From positions 216,204-280,203 of the forward strand of contig JAKCPI010005660.1 of the NCBI GenBank assembly GCA_023213315.1: a stretch of 64,000 nt of DNA. The letters are read 5' to 3'. Both the position numbers and the translations under genes were made by a program. This stretch comes from Euborellia annulipes (Eukaryota > Arthropoda > Insecta > Dermaptera > Anisolabididae). The notes under the pieces are model-generated. The model worked only from the letters and a program-made list of their open reading frames with translations. It did no database searches and had not been told where the DNA came from. Shown here piece by piece: positions 53,857 through 63,982 of this stretch (its first letter is position 1; the number at the start of each line of letters is the position of its first letter).

Positions 53857-54406
53857 TTATGTCCAAGGATAAAAATTACTGAAAAGTATAATTCCGAAAA
53901 TAAAATATAACTCATGATATTTGTATATGAGGTAAGATAAAATGGAATGATTTTGGGTCATATAGTGCACTTGCCACCAAGAATCGGAATGTCGAGGGTC
54001 AAAAGCATGTATAAATTCATTTACATTATGCGTAGTTTTCATGACCATATAATATCTAATAGTAATACTTTCTGGATCATCACTTTCCCAGATAGACTTT
54101 TCCGAATGTCTTTTCCTGGACGGTTGTCCTAAAATACTACAATACCAATATACACATGGGCCACAAGAAAATAAAATTCTAGTGCCTACTTGAACGTGAA
54201 TACAAAATAATGAAATCACAGCTAAAATCAATGTATGTACAGCGAAAGGAAACATTTCAAATCTATATGGAAGTTTAGTATAATGATTTCTTCGAATATC
54301 CTTCATTTTATGATATTTCTTAAAAAATTTAATAGAATTCCAGAAAACAATAAGCAATACTGGAGCAGCTAGGAGGAAATTAGGAATTTGTTTAAATTCG
54401 TAGTAT
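53857..54406 (-). CDS. PIGV: PIG-V coding exon 2 (terminal)
   Basis: 550 nt including TAA, acceptor TTTTTTTTTCAG. It starts [19 protein letters not shown] and includes RFEMFPFAVHTLIL and LIYKYHELYFIFGIILFSNF near the C-terminus, where PIG-V proteins end in a last membrane span. Confidence 0.92.
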
Positions 54407-54708
54407 CTGAAAAAAAAAAATATATATTTTTAGAGTACTTTTTGAATAGATTAAAATATATGATATAATATCAGACAATATGAAAGAAGCATGAATATTT
54501 AGGAAGCAAATAACTGTGAACTTTTTAACTCTCAAATTTAGGAAGAAAATTTAACGTTTTTCATTAGTTGAACTACGAAAAAATCTGTTAAAGATACCTA
54601 ATCAAATTATTTCCAAACATACTGGTAGAGAATTTTTTTATTGAGACGAAGGGCAGATCAGTCCAAATATTTTGAAAATACAATTAAAAATATATTAATT
54701 AAAATAAT

Positions 54709-54739
<31 letters not shown>

Positions 54740-56126
54740 TATTTATACTATATATATATATATACATATATATATTATATAAGATATGAGAAGATAATTT
54801 TCTCGGGCAGAACATTTTATATATATATTTAAGCATTTTATGTCACCCTTCAAGCTTGATTTTTGAATTTTAAAGGAAATATCAATTCACTTTTTATGTT
54901 TTATAAATTCAATTAAATAGCTTTCATTTTATAAAATTCCAGTGTATATTCTATCACATAAAATATATAATACAAATAATTTTTTTAACTAGAATTGTTT
55001 CCCGGACACCCAGCAACCACTTCACGGACCCCTGGGGGTCCACGGACCACAGTTTAAGAACTCCTGGTCTATATCATAAAAATTATATGATATAAATAAT
55101 AAGAGTACAAATTGAAAAGCTAGGAATCGCAATAGAATTTAGTAATATAAATTGTTCTTTTTTTAATTATTAGGGAAAAAAAAAAGCAAAAACTCACCTT
55201 AGAAATCCAACATTCCAATAATGTTTTTGGACATATGAATATGGAAGTGGAATATATTCATTGCACCAGGACCCTCCATTACCAGGGAGAACTAAATTAT
55301 TTTCAATTGCATAATCTTTTAAAAATTTGGGCATGGAATCTTTAGAATCGAAACAGAATGTGTGATAGCAAAATAATTGAAATGCATAAAATGGAATATA
55401 ATGGATAAATAAAGATACTAAAAGTGTTACAATTATACCCAGTGATGTTAGGAAAGTATTATCAATTATAAGCATATAAATCACATATCCGATATTAAGA
55501 ATGCCATTAGAACGTGTCACACAGGCAAGAGCAAAATGTAAAGTGCCAAGAATAGTTTGGAATTTAACACATAAAATTAGCCCTTCTAAAGTAAGAAAAA
55601 GGTAGAGTGATTCGGAATATGGAGCTATAAAAAATATTGTTGCTGGATTTATACAAAATAATATAGCACTTCTATATGAAATATTGTAATCCCTGAATAA
55701 AAGATAAGTCAAATCAAAAATAAGTAACGAAATTCGAATATTAAGAATAAAATTAAGAACGATTGCTGCAAGTAAAATAGTATTATAGAAAGAAATATAA
55801 GTATATAGAAAAGAATAAAAAAATCCAGCAAGATATCTTAGAATAAGTGGAAATAATGGAAAAAATGCTGCGGTATTTTCAAATGTATAGCCGTATTGTG
55901 CAATATGTAAGAAGTAATGGGCATCCCATCGTACAAGCCCACCAAATAATAAATTAATTATATGATCCGCGACACTCGGTGGATTTTGTTGAGGGTCTTC
56001 TGGTACAATGAAAGCATCTGCATCATGATCCGGTATAACGAGATTGCTTGCAGCCGAAAGAGCGAGAGCAAATAAACGGGTGCTTATGCAAAAACGCACT
56101 ATTTTGCCACGAAGAGTGTAAACCAT
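53857..56126 (-). CDS. PIGV: GPI mannosyltransferase 2, PIG-V (2 coding exons, 492 aa)
   Basis: Exons 56126-55198 and 54406-53857 join in phase 2 into 492 codons plus TAA; human PIG-V has 493 aa. PIG-V adds the second mannose to the glycosylphosphatidylinositol precursor from dolichol-phosphate-mannose on the lumenal side of the ER. Family marks: RWDAHYFLHIAQYGY (residues 66-80) in the first lumenal loop with the catalytic-type Asp68, AAFFPLFPLILR (86-97), INPATIFFIAPYSESLY, CVTRSNGILNIGY, then [21 protein letters not shown] spanning the splice. At least eight hydrophobic membrane spans are visible. The start is the ATG at 56126; the in-frame TTG at 56141 is not needed. An acceptor-like T-tract plus TAG at 56162 suggests an intron in the 5' UTR. 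Confidence 0.95.
54407..55197. other. PIG-V intron
   Basis: 791 bp, AT-rich, with two ATATATATATATATA arrays (54705-54780) forming a potential cruciform. A hAT-end fragment lies at 54998-55070. Confidence 0.5.
54998..55070. mobile_element. hAT-end fragment
   Basis: GGGGTCCACGGACCACAGTT followed by TAAGAACTCCTGG is a typical hAT-type terminus (CCAGGAGTTCTTAAACTGTG in reverse). The other end is missing. Confidence 0.5.
55198..56126 (-). CDS. PIGV: PIG-V coding exon 1
   Basis: 929 nt from ATG to donor GTGAGT, phase 2. It covers roughly the first 310 residues with the WDA motif and most membrane spans. Confidence 0.93.
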
Positions 56127-56289
56127 TTTAAGTATATCCAATTTAATTATATTTTCTGATCTAAAAAAAAAAAAAAAAAATAAAATAAATAAGTGTTAGT
56201 AAATATGAAAAATTATTCTCTGATAATGTCATTTATAGTAGGATTAGTTTAATAAAACTCCCAGAATAAGAAGTTTAAATTTATGAGCC

Positions 56290-57055
56290 ATCTTCACTTA
56301 TAGGGAATTATACAAATGTGAAGTTGCAAGAGATAGCTGACATCCTAAAGAATTCAAAAGACACCGTGTTCAAAATTTAGCATTAAAATTTGGGTATGAA
56401 AAAACTTTTTTCCAAGTGGGTGCCGCGCTTGCTTACGTTGGTAAAAAGGATTTTTTGCTTCGGTTCATAACAACGGATGAAACATGAATTAATCACTATA
56501 CGCCGGAGTCGAAAAGATCGTCAAACGAGTGGAGAGCGAAAGCCGGCCGAAGACACAAGTCAGCAGGCAGGGTCATGGCCTCTGTATTCTGCGACCCGTA
56601 CAGAATTTTGCTCATCAACTTTCTTTCGAAGGGCCAGACGATTAACAGGGATTAATACATTGCGTTATTGAATTGATTGGATGACTCAATCAAGCAGAAA
56701 AAGCTGTTCACCACCAAGTCGATGAAAACAGTGGCGAAATTGAACGATTTGCGATTCGAATTACTTTCACACCTCCCATATTCATCAGATCGGACTTCTG
56801 TCTCTTCGCAGATCTCAAAAAATAAATGCTCCAGGTAAAGACTGGCTCCGGTGATAAGGTTATAGCGGCAAATGAAGCCTATTTTGAGGTCACAGGAAAA
56901 TCATTCTATAATATCAATATATTAAAAGTTTAGAAAAACGTTGGAATGGTTGTATCGCTATGGAAGAAAACCATGTTGATGAATAAAGACCAATTTTAAC
57001 AAAAAAAAGTGTTTTTATTGGTTAGTCCCAGGACTTAATGACCCATGTGTTATAT
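56290..57055 (+). pseudogene. Mariner transposase pseudogene
   Basis: The + strand reads, with shifts, VKLQEIADILKNSKDTVF, GKKDFLLRFITTDET (first catalytic Asp), YTPESKRSSNEWRAKAG, KSAGRVMASVFCDPYRILL, RFELLSHLPYSSDRTSV (the SPDLAPSD box, mutated) and a tail matching FRKTLEWLYRYG. The order fits a mariner transposase of about 345 aa. N-terminus and one block are missing and stops are present. GTCCCAGGACTTAATGACCC at 57026 is probably its 3' terminal repeat. It lies just upstream of PIG-V. Confidence 0.85.
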
Positions 57056-58150
57056 TTTTTATAAAATAGCTTAAAATGTGAGTTTTTGACGCTTTTTGTT
57101 ATCATATATTAATTATATTTTTAATGAGACATTGAAACGTCAAAAAAAAATGAATAATCAGCCCAAATTAATTACCTTTTATTTGTTAAAAAATAAATAG
57201 GGAATTGATTTTATAATAAAGAAAAACTCACCTGAGAAATATGAAATTTAAAAAGTGGTCCTATGAATATGTTCTGTATATATATATTTTTTTTTGCATT
57301 TTAAGATAAGCCATTGGTAGCCTATAATTAAGAAATTATTCCCATCTGAAAAATGTATAGATTAGTACAATTTTATATTATATTTGGTTAAAGAATTAGT
57401 ATTTTTTTTTCTTTTTTTTAATTAATATAAAAAAATGGAAAGGTCCTAACTTTTATCCAATCCATTATAAGTTATACATTTTCTTGTTTATTTTTAAATA
57501 ATAAAATCCTGATAATTTTTCAATAAATTATATATAAAATTAATATTAATCAAATGAAAATAAACAATTAAAATTAACTTTTAAATTGTCATGCATTTTA
57601 AATAACATATCAATTTAAGAATAGTTGTTTTTATTTATATATTATATATTTGGCATTATGAAAATAAAATAAACTTGCAAATATTAATATAAAATTTTTT
57701 ATGTTGATCAAAGGTGAATTTTTTTTTTTTTATTTCAAGTAAAGAATACTGTTTTATATAAATTTAATTAGAGTAATTTTGAGGTTAGTATTGAACAAAA
57801 AAATTAATATATTAATGAAAGCGAGTTTAAAAATTTAATAATTTTATTAATTTATATAAATTTGACATACCAATTTTCAATATTTTTTTTTTCCAAAAAT
57901 TGCTGCTAGGTCATTCAGTTATAAATAATTGAACTAGTTCAAAAGACCTAATTGTTGAAAGGAACGAGAAGTCCAATGAAAGAATTTGAATGCATAAAAA
58001 CTTGCAACTGTGATCCCAGTGAGTTTTTGACACTTTTATCCATCAGCTAATGAAATAGTCATCTGATTTAAAAAGTATTTTATTAATTAATCTATTAAAT
58101 TATTATTTACTCTGGGAATAAAAAAATTAAGTCAATATATAAATTGGCAG
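57056..58150. other. AT-rich intergenic DNA
   Basis: Very AT-rich with long T and A tracts; no exon, RNA gene or transposon end recognised. Confidence 0.45.
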
Positions 58151-58308
58151 TTCTCGCGCACTCTCTTATCAGTTTTAGTAACTTACTGCATTCTAGTAGT
58201 TTATTGACTTGTTCACTTGGAGTGTTAGTATCGTCATTTTAAAAATATCTAATTTTATATTCTTTGAAATTAAATCCAGTCTTGGCAGAAGTACGATAAT
58301 TATTGAAA
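58151..58308 (+). promoter_or_regulatory. Probable promoter/5' UTR of an unidentified gene
   Basis: GTTCTCGCGCACTCTCTTAT followed by TCAGTTTTAGTAAC near 58165 is an initiator-like TCAGTT in a locally GC-richer spot. It precedes an ATG and a consensus donor within 200 bp. Confidence 0.35.
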
Positions 58309-60514
58309 ATGTACCATAATTTCATGAACTCTTCAATCTTCAATCCTAAGCGTACATTCTTTAGGTAAGGTCATTTTTATTGATAGTTGTTTTAAAAATA
58401 AAATAATTTCTAGATAAACTTTTGAAGAAATGTGTAGGCTATTTCACGCAATGAACCCTAGTTAAATATTCTTATTATGGCTAAAAGAAAGTTTGCCGGT
58501 AACTACATTAATATTATTGGTTTGTTGAATGTTTTTTTAGTATCTAGTAGAATTTGTTTGAGTCTGATGTTGATTATTCTATTTTATATGTCATTAAGAT
58601 AACATTGCAAATGATGTAAATTGATAGTTATAATATATTATTCCCACCCAGCGAAGCCTTTGGTTAAGTGACCATTTTTATTTTCTCTATTCTTTTCACA
58701 AAGAATACAAGATCTGGAGGAGATTAAAAAAATCTTTTAATTATTTAAATTTATAAGATTAATATAAAAAAATATAATACTAGTTGAGGGCTAGTAGCAT
58801 CTTTGGCGTTTAGAACATTTCATTTGGGCCCATCACACATATGGTATGATATGAGATCTATTAATTAGTTTTAAAATGAATTCAGGTGGAACCGATTCTC
58901 CTTTCACATAAATCTTGGGCTGCTCATTAAAACAGAATAAACAATTAATTATATGTTTCTGCCCTGAGTGGCCTCTTAACTGCCCTGAAATAATCCTAAC
59001 TTTAAATGTTTTTGCTTCATTCGACAGTCTCGAGTAAAAAGTTTTTGTGCTAATTGTGGACCCTTTTTAGTTGTTAAAATTATGAAAGAGGGTTGGTTCT
59101 AAATTCTAAAACCTCATATACATGTCTTGTGATATAACTCATGGCAAAAAGGAACCTTTTAGATATTTTCAAAAATGATTTTTCCTTTAGTCTTTAAGTT
59201 TAGCTCCCTTAGAGCTCACAAGTTAGCTTTACCATCAGACTAAATTATAAACGGTCTGTTATACCTTTTTGGTCTTATTAGGGATTTAATCTTCTTCTTT
59301 CTTCCCCTTAATCCCGCGGTCCGTGTTCGGCGCTTCATGGGTTTTTGCGACCGGGAAGGAATAGAACAGGCTGGCACGTCTCACGGTCTGAGGCCTGTTG
59401 AAAATATAGAAGGGAAGAGACTGACTGACATACAAAGAACAGAAGAACTGCCAGTCTCAGCTAGAGCAGCTCGTGGTCGCCATCCAAGTACCCACAAGAA
59501 TGGGCCCCTGAGTTAGGCTTATTTTGAGTGTCCGGGAGGGTACCTAACTTAAATATAAAATATCAATCTGATACCTCAATTCCTTCATACTAAAAATCGT
59601 TACACACAGACAGACCAATTTGCGGGACCCACTTTTTTGGACTCAGGGGACGTCAAAACATGTATATCCATCAAAATCTTGACATCGAATTTTTGACATG
59701 ATCGCAATACTTTCTCTCTCTATATTCGAACCACGGATCTAACGATTTGCGCTCAGTGTGCCCTTGCTGTGATCTAGTGGTAAGGGCACACTGAGCGCAA
59801 ATCGGTGGATCCGTGGTTCGACTCCCGGCGGCACCCCCTTACATCTTTTTTCGGGTATATGAAGTAATATCTAATTATATAAATGTACTTTTTTAGTTTT
59901 TTTCGATTTTATCAAAATTCGCTTCAACGATTTTTTTAAAAATTCATAAATCATCTATTTTTTAGATGCTCTTTAAAATGTATATTCTCATTTTGCCGTT
60001 GAAATCTTCTGAAGACCACTTTACTCTTGTTCTTCATAGAAAAGATAGGAGAAATGGATGTCATGGTAACAAAATGTAAAAAAAATATTTTTCTGTTTTT
60101 CTACATTTTGGATTCTAATATATTGGCAGAAACTAATCATATCTCCACACAAAAAATCTGGGATGACAAGCACATAACACAACTTTTAATTATTTAGAGA
60201 AGAGAAAGTTTTATCCTGTGCGACCAGTCACACCAGATTTTTTCTGTCTTTTTGCAAATAATAATTCACATAAAATAGAAAGAATTTATTTTTCTTTAAA
60301 AGATAAATTAATTTAATTTTATTGCTTGTGTTCTATTTTTAGATCATTGTTGGCGCCTCACCCCACCCCAGCCAGTGCGGCGACCGTCGCCGCCTCAGAC
60401 AGCAGCCTCCATTCAGTCTACAGGCAGGCGACGCGTCGCGACGCTGCAGCTCAAACACCAAGGCATCATTCTCTCCTCTCTTGGTTGAAATTCTCTCGAA
60501 TTCATCACCAACAG
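58309..60514 (+). CDS. Unidentified gene, first two coding exons (5' partial model)
   Basis: Exon 58309-58364 (ATG to donor GTAAGG, phase 2) joins exon 60343-60514 (acceptor CTATTTTTAG, donor GTAAAT) to give 76 open codons: MYHNFMNSSIFNPKRTFF, then SLLAPHPTPASAATVAASDS and an Arg/Gln/His-rich stretch ending RIHHQQ, phase 0. The second exon is strikingly GC- and CpG-rich for this region. I recognise no domain; the segment is low-complexity Ala/Ser/Thr/Pro. A duplicate of exon 2 lies at 61991. The rest of the gene would be beyond the right edge. It could instead be a 5' non-coding exon pair that happens to be open. Confidence 0.4.
59291..59514 (-). mobile_element. SINE with (GAA)n tail, copy 2
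   Basis: A diverged inverted copy of 53036-53283: it shares CTCGTGGTCGCCATCCAAGT and TGGGCCCCTGA-type start, and ends on the - strand in AAAGAAGAAGATT. No clean target duplication was found. Confidence 0.7.
59521..59735. repeat. GACAGACAGACC-family half element
   Basis: It holds CGGGAGGGTACCTAACTTAA, ACACACAGACAGACCAATTT, ATCTTGACATCGAATTTTTG and the end ATACTTTCTCTCTCTATATT, matching the right arm at 34815. It stops directly at the tRNA-like foldback. Confidence 0.7.
59746..59832 (+). repeat. Foldback with tRNA-like right arm
   Basis: ATTTGCGCTCAGTGTGCCCT on the left faces AGGGCACACTGAGCGCAAAT on the right. The right arm reads like a tRNA: TGATCTAGTGGTAAGGGC (A box), then GTGGTTCGACTCCCGG (B box) and CGGCACC. 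The anticodon region is replaced by hairpin sequence, so it is not a functional tRNA. Confidence 0.65.
59880..60240. repeat. Left arm of a split GACAGACAGACC-family element
   Basis: TTTTTTCGATTTTATCAAAA, GATGCTCTTTAAAATGTATA, then AAATCTTCTGAAGACCACTT and finally GTGCGACCAGTCACACCAGA. The same blocks appear inverted at 60935-61615. Exon-like DNA lies between the arms. Confidence 0.65.
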
Positions 60515-60934
60515 GTAAATATCACTCAATTATTTATTGCGTTTCAATTTAATTATAAAAGCGAAGTAAAAGAGATACATACAGTTATCCTTTTATTTCG
60601 CAATTTTATGTCGTTATCTTATAAAGGTCAAAGCAAGAAGTTTCAAATCTTAGGTTAGAGTGAATTCAATAATGGAATATTTTTTTAAAATGTATTAACG
60701 AATCAACTCAAGATGTATTTTCTTCTTTAATTTTCATCAACAGTTACATTTAAATAATTATGAATAGCTAGCTACCAATCAATTGAAATAGAGATGCAGT
60801 TCCTAATAATAATAATAGAATAGAATAGAAATGGAGTTTTTCAACTTCATTACATAATTAGACTATTTATTTTTTTAATATATATTTCATTTTTTTTTCT
60901 TTGGTAGAGGAAAACAAAAATTTAACTTTAAAAA

Positions 60935-61615
60935 ATCTGGTGTGACTGGCGCACAGCACACAACTTTCTCTTACCTTCGGTAATCGAAAGTTGTGTACTG
61001 TGCTGTCACACCAGATTTTTTGTGTCGACATGTATTTAGTTTCCGACAGTAGGGTACAATTGAATTCAAGATGTAAAATTTATAAGTATGGGAAAATATT
61101 TATATTTTGATACCATGGCAACCATTTCTCCTATCTTTTCTATGGAGTACAAGAGTAAAGTGGTCTTCAGAAGATTTCAATCACAAAATGAGAATATACA
61201 TTTTATAGAGAATCTAAAAAATAATTGATTTTTGAATTTTAAAAAAAATCGTTGGAGCAAATTTTGAGAAAATCGAAAAAAACTGAAAAAGTGAATCAGT
61301 AAAGTGCTAGTACTTTTTGGTCGATTTTGTTCAAAAGCTTCGTGTCACGTCCCATGGGGGTGCCTAACTTAAATATAAAATTTCAACTTCCTAGCTCTTT
61401 TCGTTCTTGAGATATTTTGTTCACAGACACACACACAGACACACAGACAGCACACACACACACAGACAGACCATGTCGCGAAAACCACTTTTTTGGATTC
61501 AGGGGACCTCAAAACGTGAAGATCCATCAAAATCTCGACATCGAATTTTTGACATGAATCCAATACTTTCTCTCTATATATATATTACATATATACATAG
61601 GTAAGAGAAAGTAAA
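60935..61615. repeat. Right arm of a split GACAGACAGACC-family element
   Basis: It opens with a hairpin (AATCTGGTGTGACTGG to TGTCACACCAGATTTT, 60937-61020, with ACAACTTTCTCTTACC in the stem). It continues with AGTGGTCTTCAGAAGATTTC and ends in ACAGACAGACCATGTCG, ATCTCGACATCGAATTTTTG and TACTTTCTCTCTATATATAT with GTAAGAGAAAGTA. Confidence 0.7.
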
Positions 61616-61814
61616 AATGGGTCGTGAATGACCTTTTTTTTTGTTAACAACACTCACACTTTTTTTCCCATTCACACACATGCACACAGTCTTTTCGGCA
61701 ACTCAGGCCATATAAGACTTTAAACGATAACCGTTATTATGAGAATATAAATTTATATTGGAGTCCAGGCATTCATATTTAAGCCTTTTGGTATCCAAAT
61801 GGCTTAAATAAAAT

Positions 61815-61885
61815 CATCAGACTGCCTGGATCTGAACCCTCGACCCTTGGTATACAAGGCAGGCACCCTGCCAACTACGCCAAGC
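61815..61885 (-). mobile_element. tRNA-like sequence, probably SINE head
   Basis: The - strand reads GGGCTTGGCGTAGTTGGCAG (A box TGGCGTAGTTGG), GCCTTGTATACCAAGG as an anticodon-arm-like hairpin, and GAGGGTTCAGATCCAGGC (B box GGTTCAGATCC). A complete acceptor stem is not formed, so a tRNA-derived SINE is more likely than a tRNA gene. No defined 3' end. Confidence 0.5.
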
Positions 61886-61990
61886 CCGAGGGCTAACTTT
61901 TTTAATGTCTTTTTAAAAGCAATAATTCGCAAAAAAGTCATTAACAATGAAAATCGTCTAATTTTATTTTATTTCTTGTATTATTGACAG

Positions 61991-62158
61991 AGAGCATTGT
62001 TGGCGGTGCTCGCTGGCTTCCCCACTCCTGCCAGCGCGGCGACCGTCGCCGCCTGAGGCAGCAGCCTGCAGTCAGTAGATAGGCAAGCAGGCGTCGCTGC
62101 AGCACAAACACCGAATTTTCTCTCTCTTCGTTAAAACTCTCGAAAACATCACCACTAG
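61991..62158 (+). pseudogene. Duplicated copy of the GC-rich exon at 60343
   Basis: CATTGTTGGCG, CAGCGCGGCGACCGTCGCCG and GCAGCACAAACACC align with exon 60343-60514, and flanking intron sequence (TGTCTTTTT, CAATAATTC) is similar too. Splice signals TTGACAG and GTAATT are kept, but the frame has TGA where exon 2 has TCA. Either a decaying duplicate or an alternative non-coding exon. Confidence 0.5.
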
Positions 62159-62589
62159 GTAATTATCATTCACTCATTATATATTCCGCTTCCAATCTAT
62201 AGGATCGCTTATGATATAGATAATTAATTATTTTAAGAGTTAAAATTGAAAAAGAGTCTGTCCTAACCTTTTAAATATTATTATCAGATTCAATCCATGT
62301 CTAAATGCCGGAACTCTCTCTATCTTCTCCCGTTTATTTTTGTTAAAGTGAATAATTATATAGTGTAAATCACACCGAATACATATAGTCACTCAACTCA
62401 TTCCTTATTGAGCGATTTATTAAAGGTATTTAATAATCTCTTTTGTCTTTTAATAATTAGAAAAAAAACAATTTTTCTTATTACGGTATATTTATCTTTT
62501 TCATATATTAAATTGTTGCTTTATTTAAAGAATTTATTAACGTCTATAGGCATCAGTTGAGAAAAAGATAGCGGTTATTAAAATAATTA
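62159..62589. other. AT-rich DNA after the duplicated exon
   Basis: No exon, repeat family or RNA gene recognised. Confidence 0.4.
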
Positions 62590-62782
62590 CCGAGATCAGA
62601 GTCACTGGTCACATTTACAATTTGTACCAGTGCATAAGGATCTCGGAGAATAAGAAGTCAGATTTATGTCCCGATTAAAAAATTGTTTTTTTCTTGGGTT
62701 CCTATATCTGAAACATACTTACTTTGCCATTGGCCAAATGGTTATTCCGACGGCCATTTAATCAAGTTAAAAAAAAAAAAAA
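62590..62782 (+). mobile_element. Short poly(A) retroposon with 5' hairpin, copy 2
   Basis: Starts CCGAGATCAGAGTCACTGG, hairpins onto GGATCTCGG, ends in poly(A), and is bracketed by ATTAAAATAAT at 62577-62587 and 62783-62793 (11 bp target duplication, two bases from the 5' end). Near identical to 28980-29177, so both are recent. Confidence 0.75.
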
Positions 62783-62882
62783 ATTAAAATAATATTTCAC
62801 TTGGTTATTTATAAAAAATTTTTAATTCAATTTTTATAACATCTATACATTTTTTTTAAACAGGGGTGAATTAAGGATTAAA

Positions 62883-62975
62883 AATCTAGTGTGACTGGTC
62901 GCACCATCACAACTTGCTCTTACCTTTAGTAAAATAAAGTTGTGTACTTTGCTTGACACACCAGATTTTTTGTGT
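62883..62975. repeat. Hairpin of the GACAGACAGACC family
   Basis: ATCTAGTGTGACTGGTCGCA on the left and GACACACCAGATTTTTTGTG on the right fold, with CTTGCTCTTACC between, as at 60937-61020. An isolated central fragment; GTGCGACCAGTCACACCAGA also occurs at about 529-548. Confidence 0.6.
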
Positions 62976-63049
62976 CGAGAAGATTGGGGGGGGGGGGGAC
63001 AAAAATATATTCATATATTCATGATTTCACTTTCTCTTACCTATATGTA

Positions 63050-63056
63050 TATGTTA

Positions 63057-63101
<45 letters not shown>

Positions 63102-63102
63102 C
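63050..63102. repeat. (TA)n microsatellite
   Basis: ATATATATATATATAT array of about 45 bp adjoining the left end of the terminal foldback; a similar TA run begins at 63983 on the other side. Confidence 0.85.
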
Positions 63103-63128
63103 TTGAAGGTTTCCGCGACCGGATGTAT

Positions 63129-63982
63129 GCGAAGACAAGTTTTCTCGGGTTAAGTCGCTTGGGGTGCTGAGATTTACTCGACGTTTCGGCTCTCCTTTTG
63201 GAGCCATTTTCAAGAGAGAAGGAAGTTAGGAGGTAATGGTGGAGGGGGTTGTTTACGGGGTCGCAGTCTTCCTGGTCCCCAGGTCAATTTGGTGGATGAC
63301 TCAGAGGCGTGGATTGGTCTCTGAGAACTGGAGGAAGGTTGGGTGTGTGTAATTGTGTTCGGTTTAGGTTGACTACGGGGCCTCAATCTGCCTACTCCCC
63401 AAGTCGGTGTGTTGGTGGTGTGTTTGGTGGATGCCTCAGAGGTCTGGGTTTGTCTCTGAGGAATGGACAGTGGTTGGTTCTGTGTAATCGGGTTTGTGTT
63501 TGGTTACTCTCGGCCTGGGGAGTAGGCAGGTTGAGACCCCGGGAACCAAGAGCTAACACCCCGACTTGGGGAGTAGGCAGATTGAGGCCCCAAAGTCAAC
63601 CCAAACCAAACACAAACCCGATTACACAGAACCAACCACTGTCCATTCCTCAGAGACAAACCCAGACCTCTGAGGCATCCACCAAACACACCACCAACAC
63701 ACCGACTTGGGGAGTAGGCAGATTGAGGCCCCGTAGTCAACCTAAACCGAACACAATTACACACACCCAACCTTCCTCCAGTTCTCAGAGACCAATCCAC
63801 GCCTCTGAGTCATCCACCAAATTGACCTGGGGACCAGGAAGACTGCGACCCCGTAAACAACCCCCTCCACCATTACCTCCCTAACTTCCTTCTCTCTTGA
63901 AAATGGCTCCAAAAGGAGAGCCGAAACGTCGAGTAAATCTCAGCACCCCACGCGACTTAACCCGAGAAAACTTGTCTTCGCA
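63129..63982. repeat. 854 bp GC-rich foldback with hammerhead-like ends
   Basis: Arms of about 375 bp are almost perfect inverted copies (GCGAAGACAAGTTTTCTCGG and its inverse at the outside). Each arm holds two diverged units of about 130 bp carrying CTTGGGGAGTAGGCAGATTG or similar. Near each outer end is GAAACGTCGAG after a GGCTC/GAGCC stem (right GAAA 63923-63926; left 63184-63187 on the - strand), but CTTGAAAA replaces CTGANGA. Open frames here are palindrome artefacts. Confidence 0.85.

Noticed and set aside
56127..56141. Extended PIG-V start at 56141
   Set aside because: The codon there is TTG. The first ATG in frame is at 56126, giving 492 aa, close to the human length.
59746..59832. 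tRNA gene on the + strand
   Set aside because: The acceptor stem is partly complementary, but the anticodon arm is replaced by a foldback sequence with no 7 nt loop.
61815..61885. tRNA gene on the - strand
   Set aside because: A and B boxes are recognisable, but the acceptor stem does not close and the anticodon loop is the wrong size, so a SINE head is the better call.
63309..63884. Open frame of 191 codons, Pro/Arg-rich, with the same protein on both strands
   Set aside because: The identical translation on both strands follows from the palindrome; repeated PTWGVGRLRP units are translated minisatellite. No splice sites, no domain.
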